Positions 28,631-37,732 of a stretch of DNA of 64,000 nucleotides are shown here, in pieces (within the stretch, counting starts at the first letter, position 1; every line of letters starts with the position of its first letter). The DNA is from CAVTWY01 sp963738615 (GTDB lineage: Bacteria; Pseudomonadota; Gammaproteobacteria; Burkholderiales; Burkholderiaceae_C). A program made the position numbers and the translations under genes. The notes under the pieces are model-generated. The model searched no databases, was not told the origin of the DNA, and saw only the letters and a program-made list of their open reading frames with translations. The stretch covers positions 124,001 to 188,000 of the forward strand of contig CAVTXI010000001.1 in assembly GCA_963738615.1 (NCBI GenBank). The letters run 5' to 3'.

Positions 28631-30050
28631 CTATCGACGCTCGGCCCAAGCCACGCGGATCACATCGTGCGGCGGCACGCGACGGTCAGGTGCCGATGTC
28701 TCTTGCCATGTGCGCGCGCTCAGCGACAGGCCATCGTCGCTCCAGCTGATGCGCTCTCGCGCGGCGGTCGATAGCGGTTGCGCTGCCGTCCATGCGCGCC
28801 GTTCGGCCGCAGGCACGCGGTGGGCAGTGGCGTTGACGGCAAGGGCCGCGACTTCGCGGTGCAATTCGATGTCTGCATGCCGCGCGAAGTAGACGGTATA
28901 GGCCGGACGCCCGATGTCGATCAGCATGTTGCCGACGGGGTTGACCCAGGTCAGGCTGCGCCACGCTTCGTCCAGCGTGTCTTCGGCGGCTTCGCGTGTG
29001 AATGCGTCGATCGCTGCATGCAGCCCGGCGTCGAGCCGTTGCATCGAGCGCAGCCACTGCGCGTCGCTGCGCTGCAGGGTGCGCTGCGGATGCCAGCCGA
29101 TGTGATTGCGCGTCAGCCAGGCGACGAAGTCGAAGTCGGCGAAGGTCGACAGGTGGGTCGGCTGCTGCTCGAGGGTTTCGATCGAGGCGCGCAGATACGC
29201 TGACTCGACGACCATCCAACCCTTGATGCTCTTTACTGAGTCCGGCAGCGGCGCCAGCAGCGGCTGCAACACGGCGCTCAGGCTCGGGTCGCGAACCCCG
29301 AGTGCCGCGGCGGTAGCCAGCGTGTCGCGCGCGAATCGTGCGGCGAGCATGTGGCCGATGAGTGAATGGCTGCCTTCCAGCAGCGCACGGCTCAGCCGGT
29401 CGGCCCGGTTCAGCATCGCGCTGACGCTGTCGCGATCTTGTCGCACCCACGCCAGCACTGCGCCGCTCGTGAACCAGCGGATGCATCGCGACGCGCCGAC
29501 GCCGTGTTGCGCGATCGGCTCGGCCATCGTGCGCATCGGGGGCAGCGCTTCTTCGAACGCGAAGTCGCCGTCGAGCAGGCGTTCGCAACGCGTGCCGATC
29601 AGCGCGTGCGTGTCGCGCTGACGGCGCAGCGCCTCGGCGGCGTCGATCCACTGCGCCACGCACTCGTCCATGTGCGATGTGCAGATCAGCGGCGGCGCCG
29701 AGACTTCCGGCAAGGCCTCGCCGAGCGCGGGTGCGGTGTCGATGGGCGGCGTGTCGTGGTCGGGGACGAAGCGTTGGCTCGTCGCGGCGTGCGCGCGCGC
29801 CAGCAGCAGCTTCCACAGCGCTTGGCCGGCCGTCGCCGGATCGCGATCGGGCGCGGCGTGCAACCCGGCGAGTGCGAAGTAGGCGTTGCGCGCGTCGGGC
29901 AGCGACGGGTTCGGCAACGCCAACGCTACGGGGCGCGGCTGCGAGCGGCACGTCGTTCCAGTTCGACGCGAGCCATGCCGCAAGCACCAGGATCAGCGCC
30001 AACGCCAGCGCTGCAATGCCACGCGAGAAAACGCGTCGCCAGCGCTTCAT
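28631..30050 (-). CDS. Hypothetical membrane-anchored protein downstream of hipA
   Basis: A protein of about 470 residues with an N-terminal transmembrane segment (GIAALALALILVLAAWLASNW) and a large soluble part that should face the periplasm. I recognise no family. The soluble part is rich in helices and starts ALALPNPSLPDARNAYFALAGL. Conserved-looking segments are CTSHMDECVAQW and WVNPVGNMLIDIGRPAY. One extra base near 29934 splits the frame after LAAAP. Its ATG overlaps the hipA stop, which makes it the third gene of a hipB-hipA operon. Confidence 0.7.
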
Positions 30051-31384
30051 GACACCGCCTCGATAGCCTCGATACCCTGTTCGAACTGCTTCACCTGCGC
30101 GCACATGCCCTTCGATATCGCAGACCACATCCGAGGCGGGAACGCGGCGGGCAGTCGTGCTTCGACCTTCGCGAGCGCACCGTCGACCCGTTGAACGAGC
30201 TCGCACATCGCCTTCCAGACCAACTGACCGCCGGCCTTCAGCGCCAGGCCGTACCAGTGCCGTGTCTGAATCGTGTGCAGGGCGTAGTGGGCGTTCTTCG
30301 ACCGCAGCGCCATCGCAAGCCCCGCCGAACGCCCGCGAATCTGGTGCGCACCATTCCCTATGTAGGGCCACACCGACAACACGTCGTAGAGCGGTGTCAT
30401 CGTGTATGCGTCCCCCCGCGCAATGAAGATCGAATAGTTCTTCGCGTGCCCGTCGGTTGCCGCCAGCAACCAGAACGCGAGCTGCGCCAGCGCGAAGGTC
30501 ATGCGGTCGGCATCGGCGTTGCTGCTGCCGGCCAGCAGCTTCAAGGACGCGGCCATGCCGGGGCCGCCGTCACCTTCGTACTTGCGCGTGTTCGGCAACG
30601 CCAGCGACTGGCAGAAGTCTTCCTGGGGCAGGCGCACGATCCACGTGTTCGCGTCCACCCAGGCGCGATCGAAGCGCTCGACGACCAGGACCTTGCGGCC
30701 TGCGAACGACGCGATTTCGGTGTTGGCGACGGGCAGGCCAAGCGCACGCAGGATGCGCGCACAGAGCCACTCGTTCTCGACCGAGTCCGACAGGTCCACG
30801 CGCCGCGAGCCGCCGACCAACCCCAGCGGCAGCTTGACGATGTGTGTGGTGGGCGTGGCGCCACGCGGGCGGCACCAGCGGCGGCCCACGCGCAGCAGCG
30901 CGGTCTTCTCCTGCGCGCCGGCGAGCGAGATCCGGAACGACTCGTCGTCGCGGTCGTCAATGCCGACGACGGCGTCCGACGGCACCGCGTCGATCACGCG
31001 GCGGACGTCGTCGTCCTTCATCGTGTCGTAGTCGAGCCGGTTCCAGCCGATCGGCTCCATACCCTCGGGCAGCAGCTGGATGGCGCCCACGCAGTCGCGC
31101 CCGATGGCCTCGAGCAGCGTGAAGGCTTCGGCGTCGCGCGTGCGAAACCGCCGCGCCAAGCGTGTCCGGATGCGCTCGTCGTCGGGCAACAGGTTGTCGA
31201 AGAAGTTCGCGACCGCAGGCCCGCGGATCTCGCGTGCGGCGGTGATCGGCAGCGAAAGCGACAGCGAGCGCATCTTGTCCGACCGCAACCAACTTTCCGC
31301 GTAGGTCAACGTGTGCGCGCCGCGGTCGACCTTCCAGTGCGCGACGAACTCGCCGTTCATCCACACGCCAAGCGCAGCACTCAC
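30047..31384 (-). CDS. hipA: HipA-family serine/threonine kinase toxin
   Basis: A 445-residue intact protein. The N-terminal HipA_N part (LGVWMNGEFVAHW, LSLSLPI, FFDNLLPDDERIRTRLARRF) is followed by the kinase: the loop around ISLAGAQEKTALLRV, HIVKLPLG with the ATP-binding lysine, and the catalytic TDGHAKNYSIF and PLYDVLSVWPYIG motifs. HipA of E. coli phosphorylates glutamyl-tRNA synthetase and causes persistence; the target here is unknown. GTG at 31384 overlaps the hipB stop, giving translational coupling. Confidence 0.9.
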   Translation of the reverse strand: MSAALGVWMNGEFVAHWKVDRGAHTLTYAESWLRSDKMRSLSLSLPITAAREIRGPAVANFFDNLLPDDERIRTRLARRFRTRDAEAFTLLEAIGRDCVGAIQLLPEGMEPIGWNRLDYDTMKDDDVRRVIDAVPSDAVVGIDDRDDESFRISLAGAQEKTALLRVGRRWCRPRGATPTTHIVKLPLGLVGGSRRVDLSDSVENEWLCARILRALGLPVANTEIASFAGRKVLVVERFDRAWVDANTWIVRLPQEDFCQSLALPNTRKYEGDGGPGMAASLKLLAGSSNADADRMTFALAQLAFWLLAATDGHAKNYSIFIARGDAYTMTPLYDVLSVWPYIGNGAHQIRGRSAGLAMALRSKNAHYALHTIQTRHWYGLALKAGGQLVWKAMCELVQRVDGALAKVEARLPAAFPPRMWSAISKGMCAQVKQFEQGIEAIEAVS

Positions 31385-31644
31385 CACGAGCCCTTCTTCG
31401 GCGTCGAACGTGCAGCGGGCTTTTCGGCCGGCGGGTCGCGCACGACCAGCGTGGCGCCCAAGGCCGACAGGATCGACATCAACTGATCCACGCTGATCAC
31501 CCCGGGCTTGGCTTCGATCTCCGCGATGCGGACCTGGCCGAGCCCCAGGCGCTGACCCAGCTGGGCCTGCGTCAGCCCTTGCTGCAGGCGCAAGGCCCGC
31601 AGGTGCGCGCGAAGCTGGTCGGCGAGGCGGATCGGGTGGTCCAT
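31381..31644 (-). CDS. hipB: HipB-type helix-turn-helix antitoxin
   Basis: An 87-residue XRE-family protein: LRAHLRALRLQQGLTQAQLGQRLGLGQVRIAEIEAKPG is a standard HTH_3 domain, followed by a short dimerisation strand (GATLVVRDPP) and a basic tail. It should bind HipA and repress the operon through the paired dyads at 31686-31728. Confidence 0.9.
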   Translation of the reverse strand: MDHPIRLADQLRAHLRALRLQQGLTQAQLGQRLGLGQVRIAEIEAKPGVISVDQLMSILSALGATLVVRDPPAEKPAARSTPKKGSW

Positions 31645-31685
31645 GACGGTTGGCTTTCATCGCCGAAGGGCGATAGGCGCAACAT

Positions 31686-31728
31686 ATCGTTCCTAAGCGA
31701 TTTTGTCAATTCATCGCTTTGAAGCGAT
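31686..31728 (-). promoter_or_regulatory. Two candidate HipB operators
   Basis: ATCGTTCCTAAGCGAT at 31686-31701 and ATCGCTTTGAAGCGAT at 31713-31728 share the half sites ATCG and AAGCGAT. The second is a 7-base inverted repeat with a two-base centre. They are 27 bases apart centre to centre, close to two and a half helix turns, and lie just upstream of hipB. The local A+T richness fits a promoter overlapped by operators. Confidence 0.7.
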
Positions 31729-31746
31729 GTGTCCCCCTGGACCCCA

Positions 31747-32460
31747 TTACCGCCACTCCACCAACTCCAACGCCACCTTCCCCCCCACCATGAACCGCGA
31801 CGGCGACGGCTCGTTGCGTTCCACCTTCGCCAAGCCCACACCCGGGCAATACCACTCTTGCGTCGTCAGCGGAATGTCGCGCCACGCGAATTGGGCGTCG
31901 ACGTACAGGCGCACCGCGGCTTTGCCTTCCACGCGCATGCAGCGCTCGAACGTGCCTGCGGGCACGACGAGCTTCTCGTCCATCGCGACGATGGTGTAGG
32001 TCATCGGGAAGGGTTTGTGGGTGCGACGGATCTCTTTCGGCACTTCACTGCGACGTTGCAGCGCGTAGGCGGTGGTGGTGGTCTGCCAGTTCGTGCCGGG
32101 CTGGTAGGGCTTTTGCAGCACGTAGCGGTGCGGCTCGTCGGCCAGCGCGTTGCGGTCCAGCGGGTTGCGCGCGGCGATGCGGTAGATGCCGGTCCTGTCG
32201 CTGCGCAGCCAGTAGTCCTGGCCGTCGCTGGTGTGGCGGCGGTGTGCGGGGTCACCGCCCATGTTTTCGGCGGCGCGCGCGTGGATGGTCAACGTCTCGA
32301 CCTTCGGCGTGTCGTCGTCGCGCGTGGTGGTCATGCGGTAGGTCCACGCGTGGCCTGCCGTCAGCGGGAAGTAGTCGTCGGGGTCGGCTTTGGGGTCCGA
32401 GCACGCGGTGACCAGTGCGGCTGCGGCGATGGACGATGAGAGGGCAAGGCGGCGCGACAT
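31747..32460 (-). CDS. Hypothetical lipoprotein
   Basis: A 237-residue protein with a lipoprotein signal (LALSSSIAAAALVTACSD; lipobox VTAC). The mature part begins with DDYFPLTAGHAWTYRMTT, a phrase common in secreted proteins with a beta-rich fold of unknown function, and later has VPAGTFERCMRVEGKA and EWYCPGVGLAKVE. Those two cysteines could form a disulfide. It is the last gene of a minus-strand set with TolQ/TolR-like proteins, so it may be an envelope partner. Confidence 0.75.
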   Translation of the reverse strand: MSRRLALSSSIAAAALVTACSDPKADPDDYFPLTAGHAWTYRMTTTRDDDTPKVETLTIHARAAENMGGDPAHRRHTSDGQDYWLRSDRTGIYRIAARNPLDRNALADEPHRYVLQKPYQPGTNWQTTTTAYALQRRSEVPKEIRRTHKPFPMTYTIVAMDEKLVVPAGTFERCMRVEGKAAVRLYVDAQFAWRDIPLTTQEWYCPGVGLAKVERNEPSPSRFMVGGKVALELVEWR

Positions 32461-32480
32461 GGCGGCGGTTGTCACGGCGG

Positions 32481-32981
32481 CTACTTTTCGGGGAGCTGCG
32501 GGCTGGGCAGATCGCGGATCTTCACTTCTTGCTCGTCGGCAGCGGGTATCAGCCAACCCAGGCCACGCTTGTTGCCGTAGCTTTTCAGATCGGCCGTGCC
32601 CATCTGACTGACGCCGTCTTTGCTGCGGCGAATGCCCAGGTCGACTTCGTTGTGCAGCTCTTTCGAATACTTCACGCGGTAGGCGCGTGGCGACAGGCCG
32701 GTGCGGCCTTCGACGATTTCGCTGACCCACAGGAAGATCGACCCCGCGCCTTTGGTCGTGGGCTCGTCGACCGCGGCGGCCAGCACCACGAAGCGTTGCG
32801 GCAGTGGTTCGTCGCTGGGCACGCCCCAGATCGCGCGCACCGCTTCGTGGCCGTAGAAGTACAGCACCGTCACGCCCACGATCAGCAGCGTCTTCATCCA
32901 CGCCGGCCAGCGTGACCACAGCAGCGCCAATACCAGCAGCAACAGCAACACGGCGAAGGCAAGGATCAGGGCAAGGGACAT
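32481..32981 (-). CDS. Hypothetical inner-membrane protein in TolQR-like cluster
   Basis: A 166-residue protein with two closely spaced N-terminal hydrophobic helices (LALILAFAVLLLLLVLALLW and TLLIVGVTVLYFYG) and a soluble tail with YRVKYSKELHNEVDLGIRRSKDG and an acidic C-terminus. I recognise no family. It lies between the TolR-like gene and the lipoprotein gene in the same direction with short spacers, so the four are probably one operon. Confidence 0.7.
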   Translation of the reverse strand: MSLALILAFAVLLLLLVLALLWSRWPAWMKTLLIVGVTVLYFYGHEAVRAIWGVPSDEPLPQRFVVLAAAVDEPTTKGAGSIFLWVSEIVEGRTGLSPRAYRVKYSKELHNEVDLGIRRSKDGVSQMGTADLKSYGNKRGLGWLIPAADEQEVKIRDLPSPQLPEK

Positions 32982-33016
32982 GGCGAAGCGGTCTTGTGAT
33001 TCGTTTGTCGGGTTGT

Positions 33017-33688
33017 TCAGCGCCGCGCCGTGGCCAGCGCTTTTGCCAGCGTGTTCAGCCCGGTGATGCTGCCGTCAGTGCGGACGGTGAAGCGAACCAG
33101 CGTCGCTTCGTCGCCCTGGCCCTTCAGCGTGTGCTGGCCATAGAAGGCGACTTCGGCGCGCGGGTTCACCTTCACCAGCGACAACGTCACCGGCACCGGC
33201 TGCCCCAGCCGCGCCTGGTCGCGCGCGCTCAGCGGCCGGGTGTCGGCCGACGCCGATTTGCTCTGGTCGTAGTAGTGCGCGTTGACGATGTATTCGCCCG
33301 CGACGATGCCGCGCAACGTCACCACTTCCTGGTTCAGCGGGTTCGTGATCGTGCGGCCGTTCACTTCGACCGAGTCGTTCGACGAACCGCGATCGTCGCG
33401 GTCCAGGTGCATCAGGCCGGCTTCGCGCGAGCGGAACCACACCACGTCGCCGGCCGGGTTCTGCACCCACAGGTCGATGTCGTTGGGGTCGTCGTCGGTC
33501 CAGTTCAGGTTGAGGATGAATTCGGCCTTCGCCGCCACGTCGCCCGACTTGCGCGACTTCGGGTTCATCGCCAGCAGCGCGATGATGAAACAGAAGACGA
33601 AAGCGATGAGCATGTTGAACAACATGTCGTAGAACGGGTCCACCTCGGGCTCACGCGCGAGGCGGCGGCGGCGCAGGGTGGCGCTCAT
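33017..33688 (-). CDS. ExbD/TolR-like protein with a DUF2135-like periplasmic domain
   Basis: A 223-residue protein. It starts with a basic cytoplasmic end and DPFYDMLFNMLIAFVFCFIIALL, a single helix whose acidic start (VDPFYD) resembles the proton-carrying Asp of ExbD/TolR/MotB. The periplasmic part has WTDDDPNDIDLWVQNPAGD and HLDRDDRG, similar to the DUF2135 pattern of beta-sandwich proteins, rather than the usual TolR domain. This combination suggests a proton-driven motor complex with a special periplasmic head. The TolQ-like partner is encoded 16 bases upstream. Confidence 0.7.
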   Translation of the reverse strand: MSATLRRRRLAREPEVDPFYDMLFNMLIAFVFCFIIALLAMNPKSRKSGDVAAKAEFILNLNWTDDDPNDIDLWVQNPAGDVVWFRSREAGLMHLDRDDRGSSNDSVEVNGRTITNPLNQEVVTLRGIVAGEYIVNAHYYDQSKSASADTRPLSARDQARLGQPVPVTLSLVKVNPRAEVAFYGQHTLKGQGDEATLVRFTVRTDGSITGLNTLAKALATARR

Positions 33689-33704
33689 CGTGCGGGCTGC
33701 GGGT

Positions 33705-34419
33705 TCACGCCGCGTTGCTGCCGCGTGCGGCCGTGATGTCCATGCCGTGGCGCTGCGCGCGGTCGATGATGCTGTCGGCGAAGCGGTCCAGGCGCGTGAG
33801 CTGCAAGCCCAGCAGGATGTTGCCCACCAGGCCAACCATCGTCGTCAGCAGCGCCACGCCCAGGCCCTGCGTCAGGCTCCTCAGTAGGTCTTGCGATTGC
33901 GTCGCGTCGAAGTTCTGGATCTGCCCGATCTCGAGCGCGAGGATCGAAAAACCGATCACCTTGCCCAGCAGCCCGAACTTCAACTGGATGCCGTTGACCC
34001 ACCACGCGGTGCCGTGCGGGCCGTGCGTGCGTTCGAGCAGTTGGTCCAGCGGCGCGCCGGTGTCGGCCGGGGCCAGCGTCAGCGCGCGCCAGTAGTCGGC
34101 GGCCCAGCCGTCTGAAGATGACACTGCGCTTGCTGCGGCCCTGCAGCGATCGCTGCGTCAAGCAGCCGCTTCTCGCGCGCCAGTTCACGCGCGCGCCGGC
34201 CGCACCACAGGGTCGACGCGACGAACACGATGATGATCACGAGCGTGATGCCCGTGGGGTCGGCGCGCAGCAGCAGCCCCCACACGCCCTTGATGCCCGA
34301 GCAGCCAGGTCGCGAACGACAAACAGGCCCGCCAGCGTCAGCCATTCGAGCCACAACGGCTCGTCGACAGGGCGTTGGCCCTGGGCCGTGCGTGGTTGCC
34401 ATGCAAGCGAGTTGGCCAT
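33705..34419 (-). CDS. MotA/TolQ/ExbB-like proton-channel protein (frameshifted)
   Basis: Pieces in three frames assemble to about 237 residues: an N-terminal helix (WLEWLTLAGLFVV), a second (GITLVIIIVFVASTLW), a cytoplasmic stretch, and the conserved pair LGKVIGFSILALEIGQIQNF and LTQGLGVALLTTMVGLVGNILL, characteristic of MotA/TolQ/ExbB proteins. At least two extra bases break the frame (near 34110 and 34300). It should form the pentameric channel for the TolR-like partner encoded downstream. It is not near tol-pal or exb genes. Confidence 0.75.
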
Positions 34420-34607
34420 CGTTGAAGGGGTCAGGGGCGAAGCCCGGCGACTCTAGCAGCGGGGCGCAGGGCCACGATGGCGCGCGCCTCCGGCCTATCC
34501 CGCGGCGTGCGACGATGCGTGGTGCGGCGCCGGCACATGAAAACCCTTGCGGTTGCGCCGCACGTCAACACTTCGACGCCCCTCCATTGCCTTCGACCCC
34601 CTTCGAC

Positions 34608-35232
34608 ATGGACCTGCTCGACACATCCTGGCGGCGCGTTTGGTTCGGGCTGCATGCGCAAGGCGACGCGCACGCAGCACAAGCCGACCTGGTGTCGCGC
34701 TGGAGCGAACCCCAACGCCACTACCACTCGCCGCAGCACCTGCGCGAATGTCTCGATCACGTTCGGCGGTGTGACGGCCCTTGCGCTGCGCGCAGCCGAG
34801 GTCGAGGCCGCGCTGTGGTTTCACGACGCGGTCTACAACCTGCGCGAGTCGGGCAACGAAGACAAGAGCGCCGAATTGGCTTCGCGCATGTTGGGCGCGG
34901 CCGGTGTCGACGCGGCGTCCATCGAGCGCATCGCCGCGATGGTGCTGGCGACGAAGCACAACGTCGCGCCGGTGACGCCTGACGAGCAGCTTGTCGTCGA
35001 CATCGACCTCGCGATCCTCGGCGCCGCGCCCGCGCGGTTCGACGAGTACGACCGGCAGGTGGTCGACGAATACGCCTTCGTGCCGCGGTCGATGTTCCGC
35101 AGGAAGCGCCGCGAGATCCTGGCGCAGTTGGCGGCGCGCCCGCGGCTGTACGCCACCGCGCATTTCCACGCCGCGCTCGAAGCAGCGGCGCGCGCGAACC
35201 TGGCGCGTGCGATCGGGTGCTACACCGAATGA
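34608..35232 (+). CDS. Predicted metal-dependent HD phosphohydrolase (frameshifted)
   Basis: A protein of about 207 residues: MDLLDTSWRRVWFGLHA, HYHSPQHLRECLDH, then after one break near 34755 the HD motif ALWFHDAVYNLRESGNEDKSAE and VVDIDLAILGAAPARFDEYD, VPRSMFRRKRREIL. This pattern matches the COG4339-type family of small HD hydrolases of unknown nucleotide substrate. The His-Asp pair and the early His (HYHSPQH) are the expected metal ligands. Confidence 0.82.
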
Positions 35233-35255
35233 ACCGCCACGCCGCCGCGCCGCGG

Positions 35256-35987
35256 TCAGCGCTCGTTTGCGGCGTCGCGCAATGCCAGGCGCAGTTTGGG
35301 ACGGTCCAGCCGTGCGTGGCGCGGCGGATGCAGTTCGAGTAGGCCTTCGCGCCGGAAGCGGCTGACGAGCCGGCTGGCGGTCTCGATCGTCATATCGAGC
35401 ATCGCGCCCATGTCCTCGCGTCGCGGCAGCCAGATCAGGCCGTGGTCGTCGGTGTGCTCATCCAGCTTCACCAGCAGGTTCAGCATGCGCCGTGACGCGG
35501 GGCCGGTGGTGAGCTGCGTCAGCCAAGCCTGCGCATCGTCCAGCGCGGCCTGCCAGCGCTGCATCAACTCGTCGACCAGGCCTTGATGCTCGGCCAGCGA
35601 GCTGACCAGTTGCCTCGGAATGCGGCACACGCTGACGGGCGTGCAGGCGAAGGCGTCATCGCCGTGGCGGCGGTCGAGCAGCGACTCTTGCCCGAGCAGG
35701 TCGCCGCGGCCGGCAAGGCGCACGATGCGGCGCTCGCCGGTGTCGGTGCTGCGCTCGAGGCGCACGATGCCGGCGCGGATCGTGTAGAGCCATGGGCCTG
35801 AGTCACCGGCCCCGTACAGGCGATCGTCGGCAGCCAGGTCGAGGCTGGCGATGGTTTCGTGGATGTTGTCGAGCGCGTCTTCGTCCAACGCACCGAAGAG
35901 CGCGCTGCGGCGCACCTCGCAGGCCAAGCAGGCGCGCGCCTGCGGATGCTGCGACTCGGCGAGCTTGTAGAGCCTGACGACGTTCAT
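35256..35987 (-). CDS. CRP/FNR-family regulator, FNR-like
   Basis: A 243-residue regulator with an N-terminal ARACLACEVRRSALFGAL, where two cysteines three apart may take part in redox sensing but are fewer than in classical FNR, then a cyclic-nucleotide-like domain (RLYGAGDSGPWLYTIRAGIVRLER, GRGDLLGQESLL) and a C-terminal helix-turn-helix (LPRREDMGAMLDMTIETASRLVSRFRREGLLEL). Its start overlaps the stop of the rhodanese gene by ATGA, so both are co-expressed. A role in redox or sulfur control of nearby genes is inferred. Confidence 0.85.
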   Translation of the reverse strand: MNVVRLYKLAESQHPQARACLACEVRRSALFGALDEDALDNIHETIASLDLAADDRLYGAGDSGPWLYTIRAGIVRLERSTDTGERRIVRLAGRGDLLGQESLLDRRHGDDAFACTPVSVCRIPRQLVSSLAEHQGLVDELMQRWQAALDDAQAWLTQLTTGPASRRMLNLLVKLDEHTDDHGLIWLPRREDMGAMLDMTIETASRLVSRFRREGLLELHPPRHARLDRPKLRLALRDAANER

Positions 35988-36325
35988 CGCGGCTCGTCGG
36001 GCGCCACCATCGGCCACCCGTTCAACGCCCACATCGACATGCCGCCGACCACGTAGCGCAGGTTGCCCCAGCCACGCTGGGTCAGCACCTGCGCCACGTG
36101 GCTCGAGCGGTTTTGCGTGCGGCAGATCAGCAGCACGGGCCTGCCCGGGTCTTGCGGAATTTCGGTCAGCCGGTCGCCCAGCTCGCTCATGGGGATCAGC
36201 GCGGCACCGGCTGCGACGCCAGTGGCGTGTTCGTCGGGCTCGCGAATGTCGACCATCATCGCGCGGCCGGATTCGAATTCGGCACGGGCGGCTGCAAGGT
36301 CGATGGCGAGGTTCTGTTGGGTCAT
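35984..36325 (-). CDS. Single-domain rhodanese
   Basis: A 113-residue rhodanese-like sulfurtransferase with active-site loop CRTQNRS (Cys at its start), preceded by MMVDIREPDEHATG and followed by GWGNLRYVVGGMSMW. It has no signal peptide, so it is cytoplasmic. It forms a two-gene operon with the FNR-like regulator and is divergent from the TauE exporter gene, which supports a sulfur theme. Confidence 0.88.
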   Translation of the reverse strand: MTQQNLAIDLAAARAEFESGRAMMVDIREPDEHATGVAAGAALIPMSELGDRLTEIPQDPGRPVLLICRTQNRSSHVAQVLTQRGWGNLRYVVGGMSMWALNGWPMVAPDEPR

Positions 36326-36392
36326 TGTTTGGCTTCGGTTCGAGGCACGATCACTATAGGCGCGCGCATGCGGCGGCTACAGTGCCTGCACT

Positions 36393-37268
36393 TTGATCGA
36401 CGCCGCGCAAACCGCAGCAACCTGGCCTTGGTGGGCCTGGTCGCTCGCGCTCTTCGGTGCGTGTTTCTTGATCGGCATCCTGGCCGTGCCTGCGGGCATC
36501 GGTGGGGGCACGTTGTTCGTACCGATCGTGGGCAGCTTCTTTCCCTTCCACCTCGACTTCGTGCGCGGCGCTGGCCTGCTGGTGGCGCTGGCAAGCGCGC
36601 TCGCAGCCGGGCCGGTGTTGTTGCGCAGCGGCCTGGCGAACCTGCGTCTGGCGTTGCCGCTCGCGGTCGCGGCGTCGGCATCGTCGATCGTCGGTGCGGT
36701 GATCGGGCTGGCGATGCCGGCACAGGCGGTGCAGATGTTGATGGGCATCGTCGTGTTGGGCATCGTCGCGCTGATGCTGGTGTCGCGCCGGTCCGAGTTT
36801 CCACAGGTCGACGCTGGCGACGCCATGGCGCAGGCGCTGGGTATGCGTGGCGCGTTCGTCGACACGGCGTCGCGGCGTGTGGTCGAGTGGCGGGTGCACC
36901 GCAGCGTGCCCGGCACCGTGGTGTTCGTCGCCATCGGTGTGCTGGCGGGCATGTTCGGCATTGGCGCCGGCTGGGCCAACGTGCCGGCGCTGAACCTGCT
37001 GATGGGTGCGCCGCTGAAAGTGGCGGCGGGCACGTCGAGCCTGATCCTGTCGCTGGTCGACGCGTCGGCCGTGTGGGTCTACCTGCACCGCGGCGCGGTG
37101 CTGCCGCTGATCGCGGTGCCGGCGGTCGCGGGTGTGATGCTGGGCGCGCGCATCGGCGCGCGGCTGCTGACGGTACTGAAGGCCAGCGTGATCCGTCGCC
37201 TGGTGCTTTCGGTGATGATCTTCGCCGGGCTGCGCGCCTTGCTGCGCGGCCTGGGCATCTGGCCCTGA
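36393..37268 (+). CDS. TauE/SafE-family membrane exporter
   Basis: A 291-residue protein of seven to eight hydrophobic segments. The family motifs are present in both halves: GILAVPAGIGGGTLFVPIV near residue 35 and GVLAGMFGIGAGWANVPALN near residue 185. TauE/SafE proteins are thought to move sulfite, sulfoacetate or other anions. The start is TTG at 36393. It leads a plus-strand operon of four genes and is divergent from rhodanese. Confidence 0.85.
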   Translation: MIDAAQTAATWPWWAWSLALFGACFLIGILAVPAGIGGGTLFVPIVGSFFPFHLDFVRGAGLLVALASALAAGPVLLRSGLANLRLALPLAVAASASSIVGAVIGLAMPAQAVQMLMGIVVLGIVALMLVSRRSEFPQVDAGDAMAQALGMRGAFVDTASRRVVEWRVHRSVPGTVVFVAIGVLAGMFGIGAGWANVPALNLLMGAPLKVAAGTSSLILSLVDASAVWVYLHRGAVLPLIAVPAVAGVMLGARIGARLLTVLKASVIRRLVLSVMIFAGLRALLRGLGIWP

Positions 37269-37300
37269 GTAGCGAAGCCTGAGTACGAACCGGACATGCC

Positions 37301-37720
37301 ATGAGCCTTCGACCCCGCGTGACGCAACCGGCCGAGCAGGCGCTGTACGCGCGATGGCTTGCGCGCGGCACGAAGTTATCGCTTGTGGCGATGGTGCTTG
37401 GCTATGTGGTCTATGTGATGGGCTGGCTGCCAGCCGCCATGTCGCCCGACGACGTGGCGCGGCGATGGGGACTGTCGGCGGCGGAATTCGTTGCGTCGAC
37501 GGGCGCGCGTGCGGGATGGGCATGGTTGGGGCGGCTGCCCGATGCGCAGGCGCTGGCGCTGGCCGGTGTGGCGTTGCTGGCCGCGTGTTCGTTGCCCGCG
37601 CTGGTCGGTCTGGTGCAGGCCTTTCGCGCGCGTGGCGACAAACGCTGTGCGATGCTGGCCATCGCACAAGTCGCCGTGATCGTGCTGGCGGCGTCGGGGG
37701 TGGTGGCTGGTGGGCATTGA
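37301..37720 (+). CDS. Small membrane protein, DUF1634-like
   Basis: A 139-residue protein with three hydrophobic segments (LSLVAMVLGYVVYVMGWLP, ALALAGVALLAACSLPALVGL, AMLAIAQVAVIVLAASGVV). Its location directly after a TauE/SafE gene and its size recall DUF1634 proteins, which often pair with such exporters; the sequence match is only by pattern. It may be an accessory subunit. Confidence 0.65.
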   Translation: MSLRPRVTQPAEQALYARWLARGTKLSLVAMVLGYVVYVMGWLPAAMSPDDVARRWGLSAAEFVASTGARAGWAWLGRLPDAQALALAGVALLAACSLPALVGLVQAFRARGDKRCAMLAIAQVAVIVLAASGVVAGGH

Positions 37721-37732
37721 ACGAGACTGACG

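Noticed and set aside
31747..34419. Zorya defence system
   Set aside because: A MotA/TolQ-like pair is present, but no ZorC-like protein, helicase or nuclease gene accompanies it, and the TolR-like partner lacks a peptidoglycan-binding OmpA domain.
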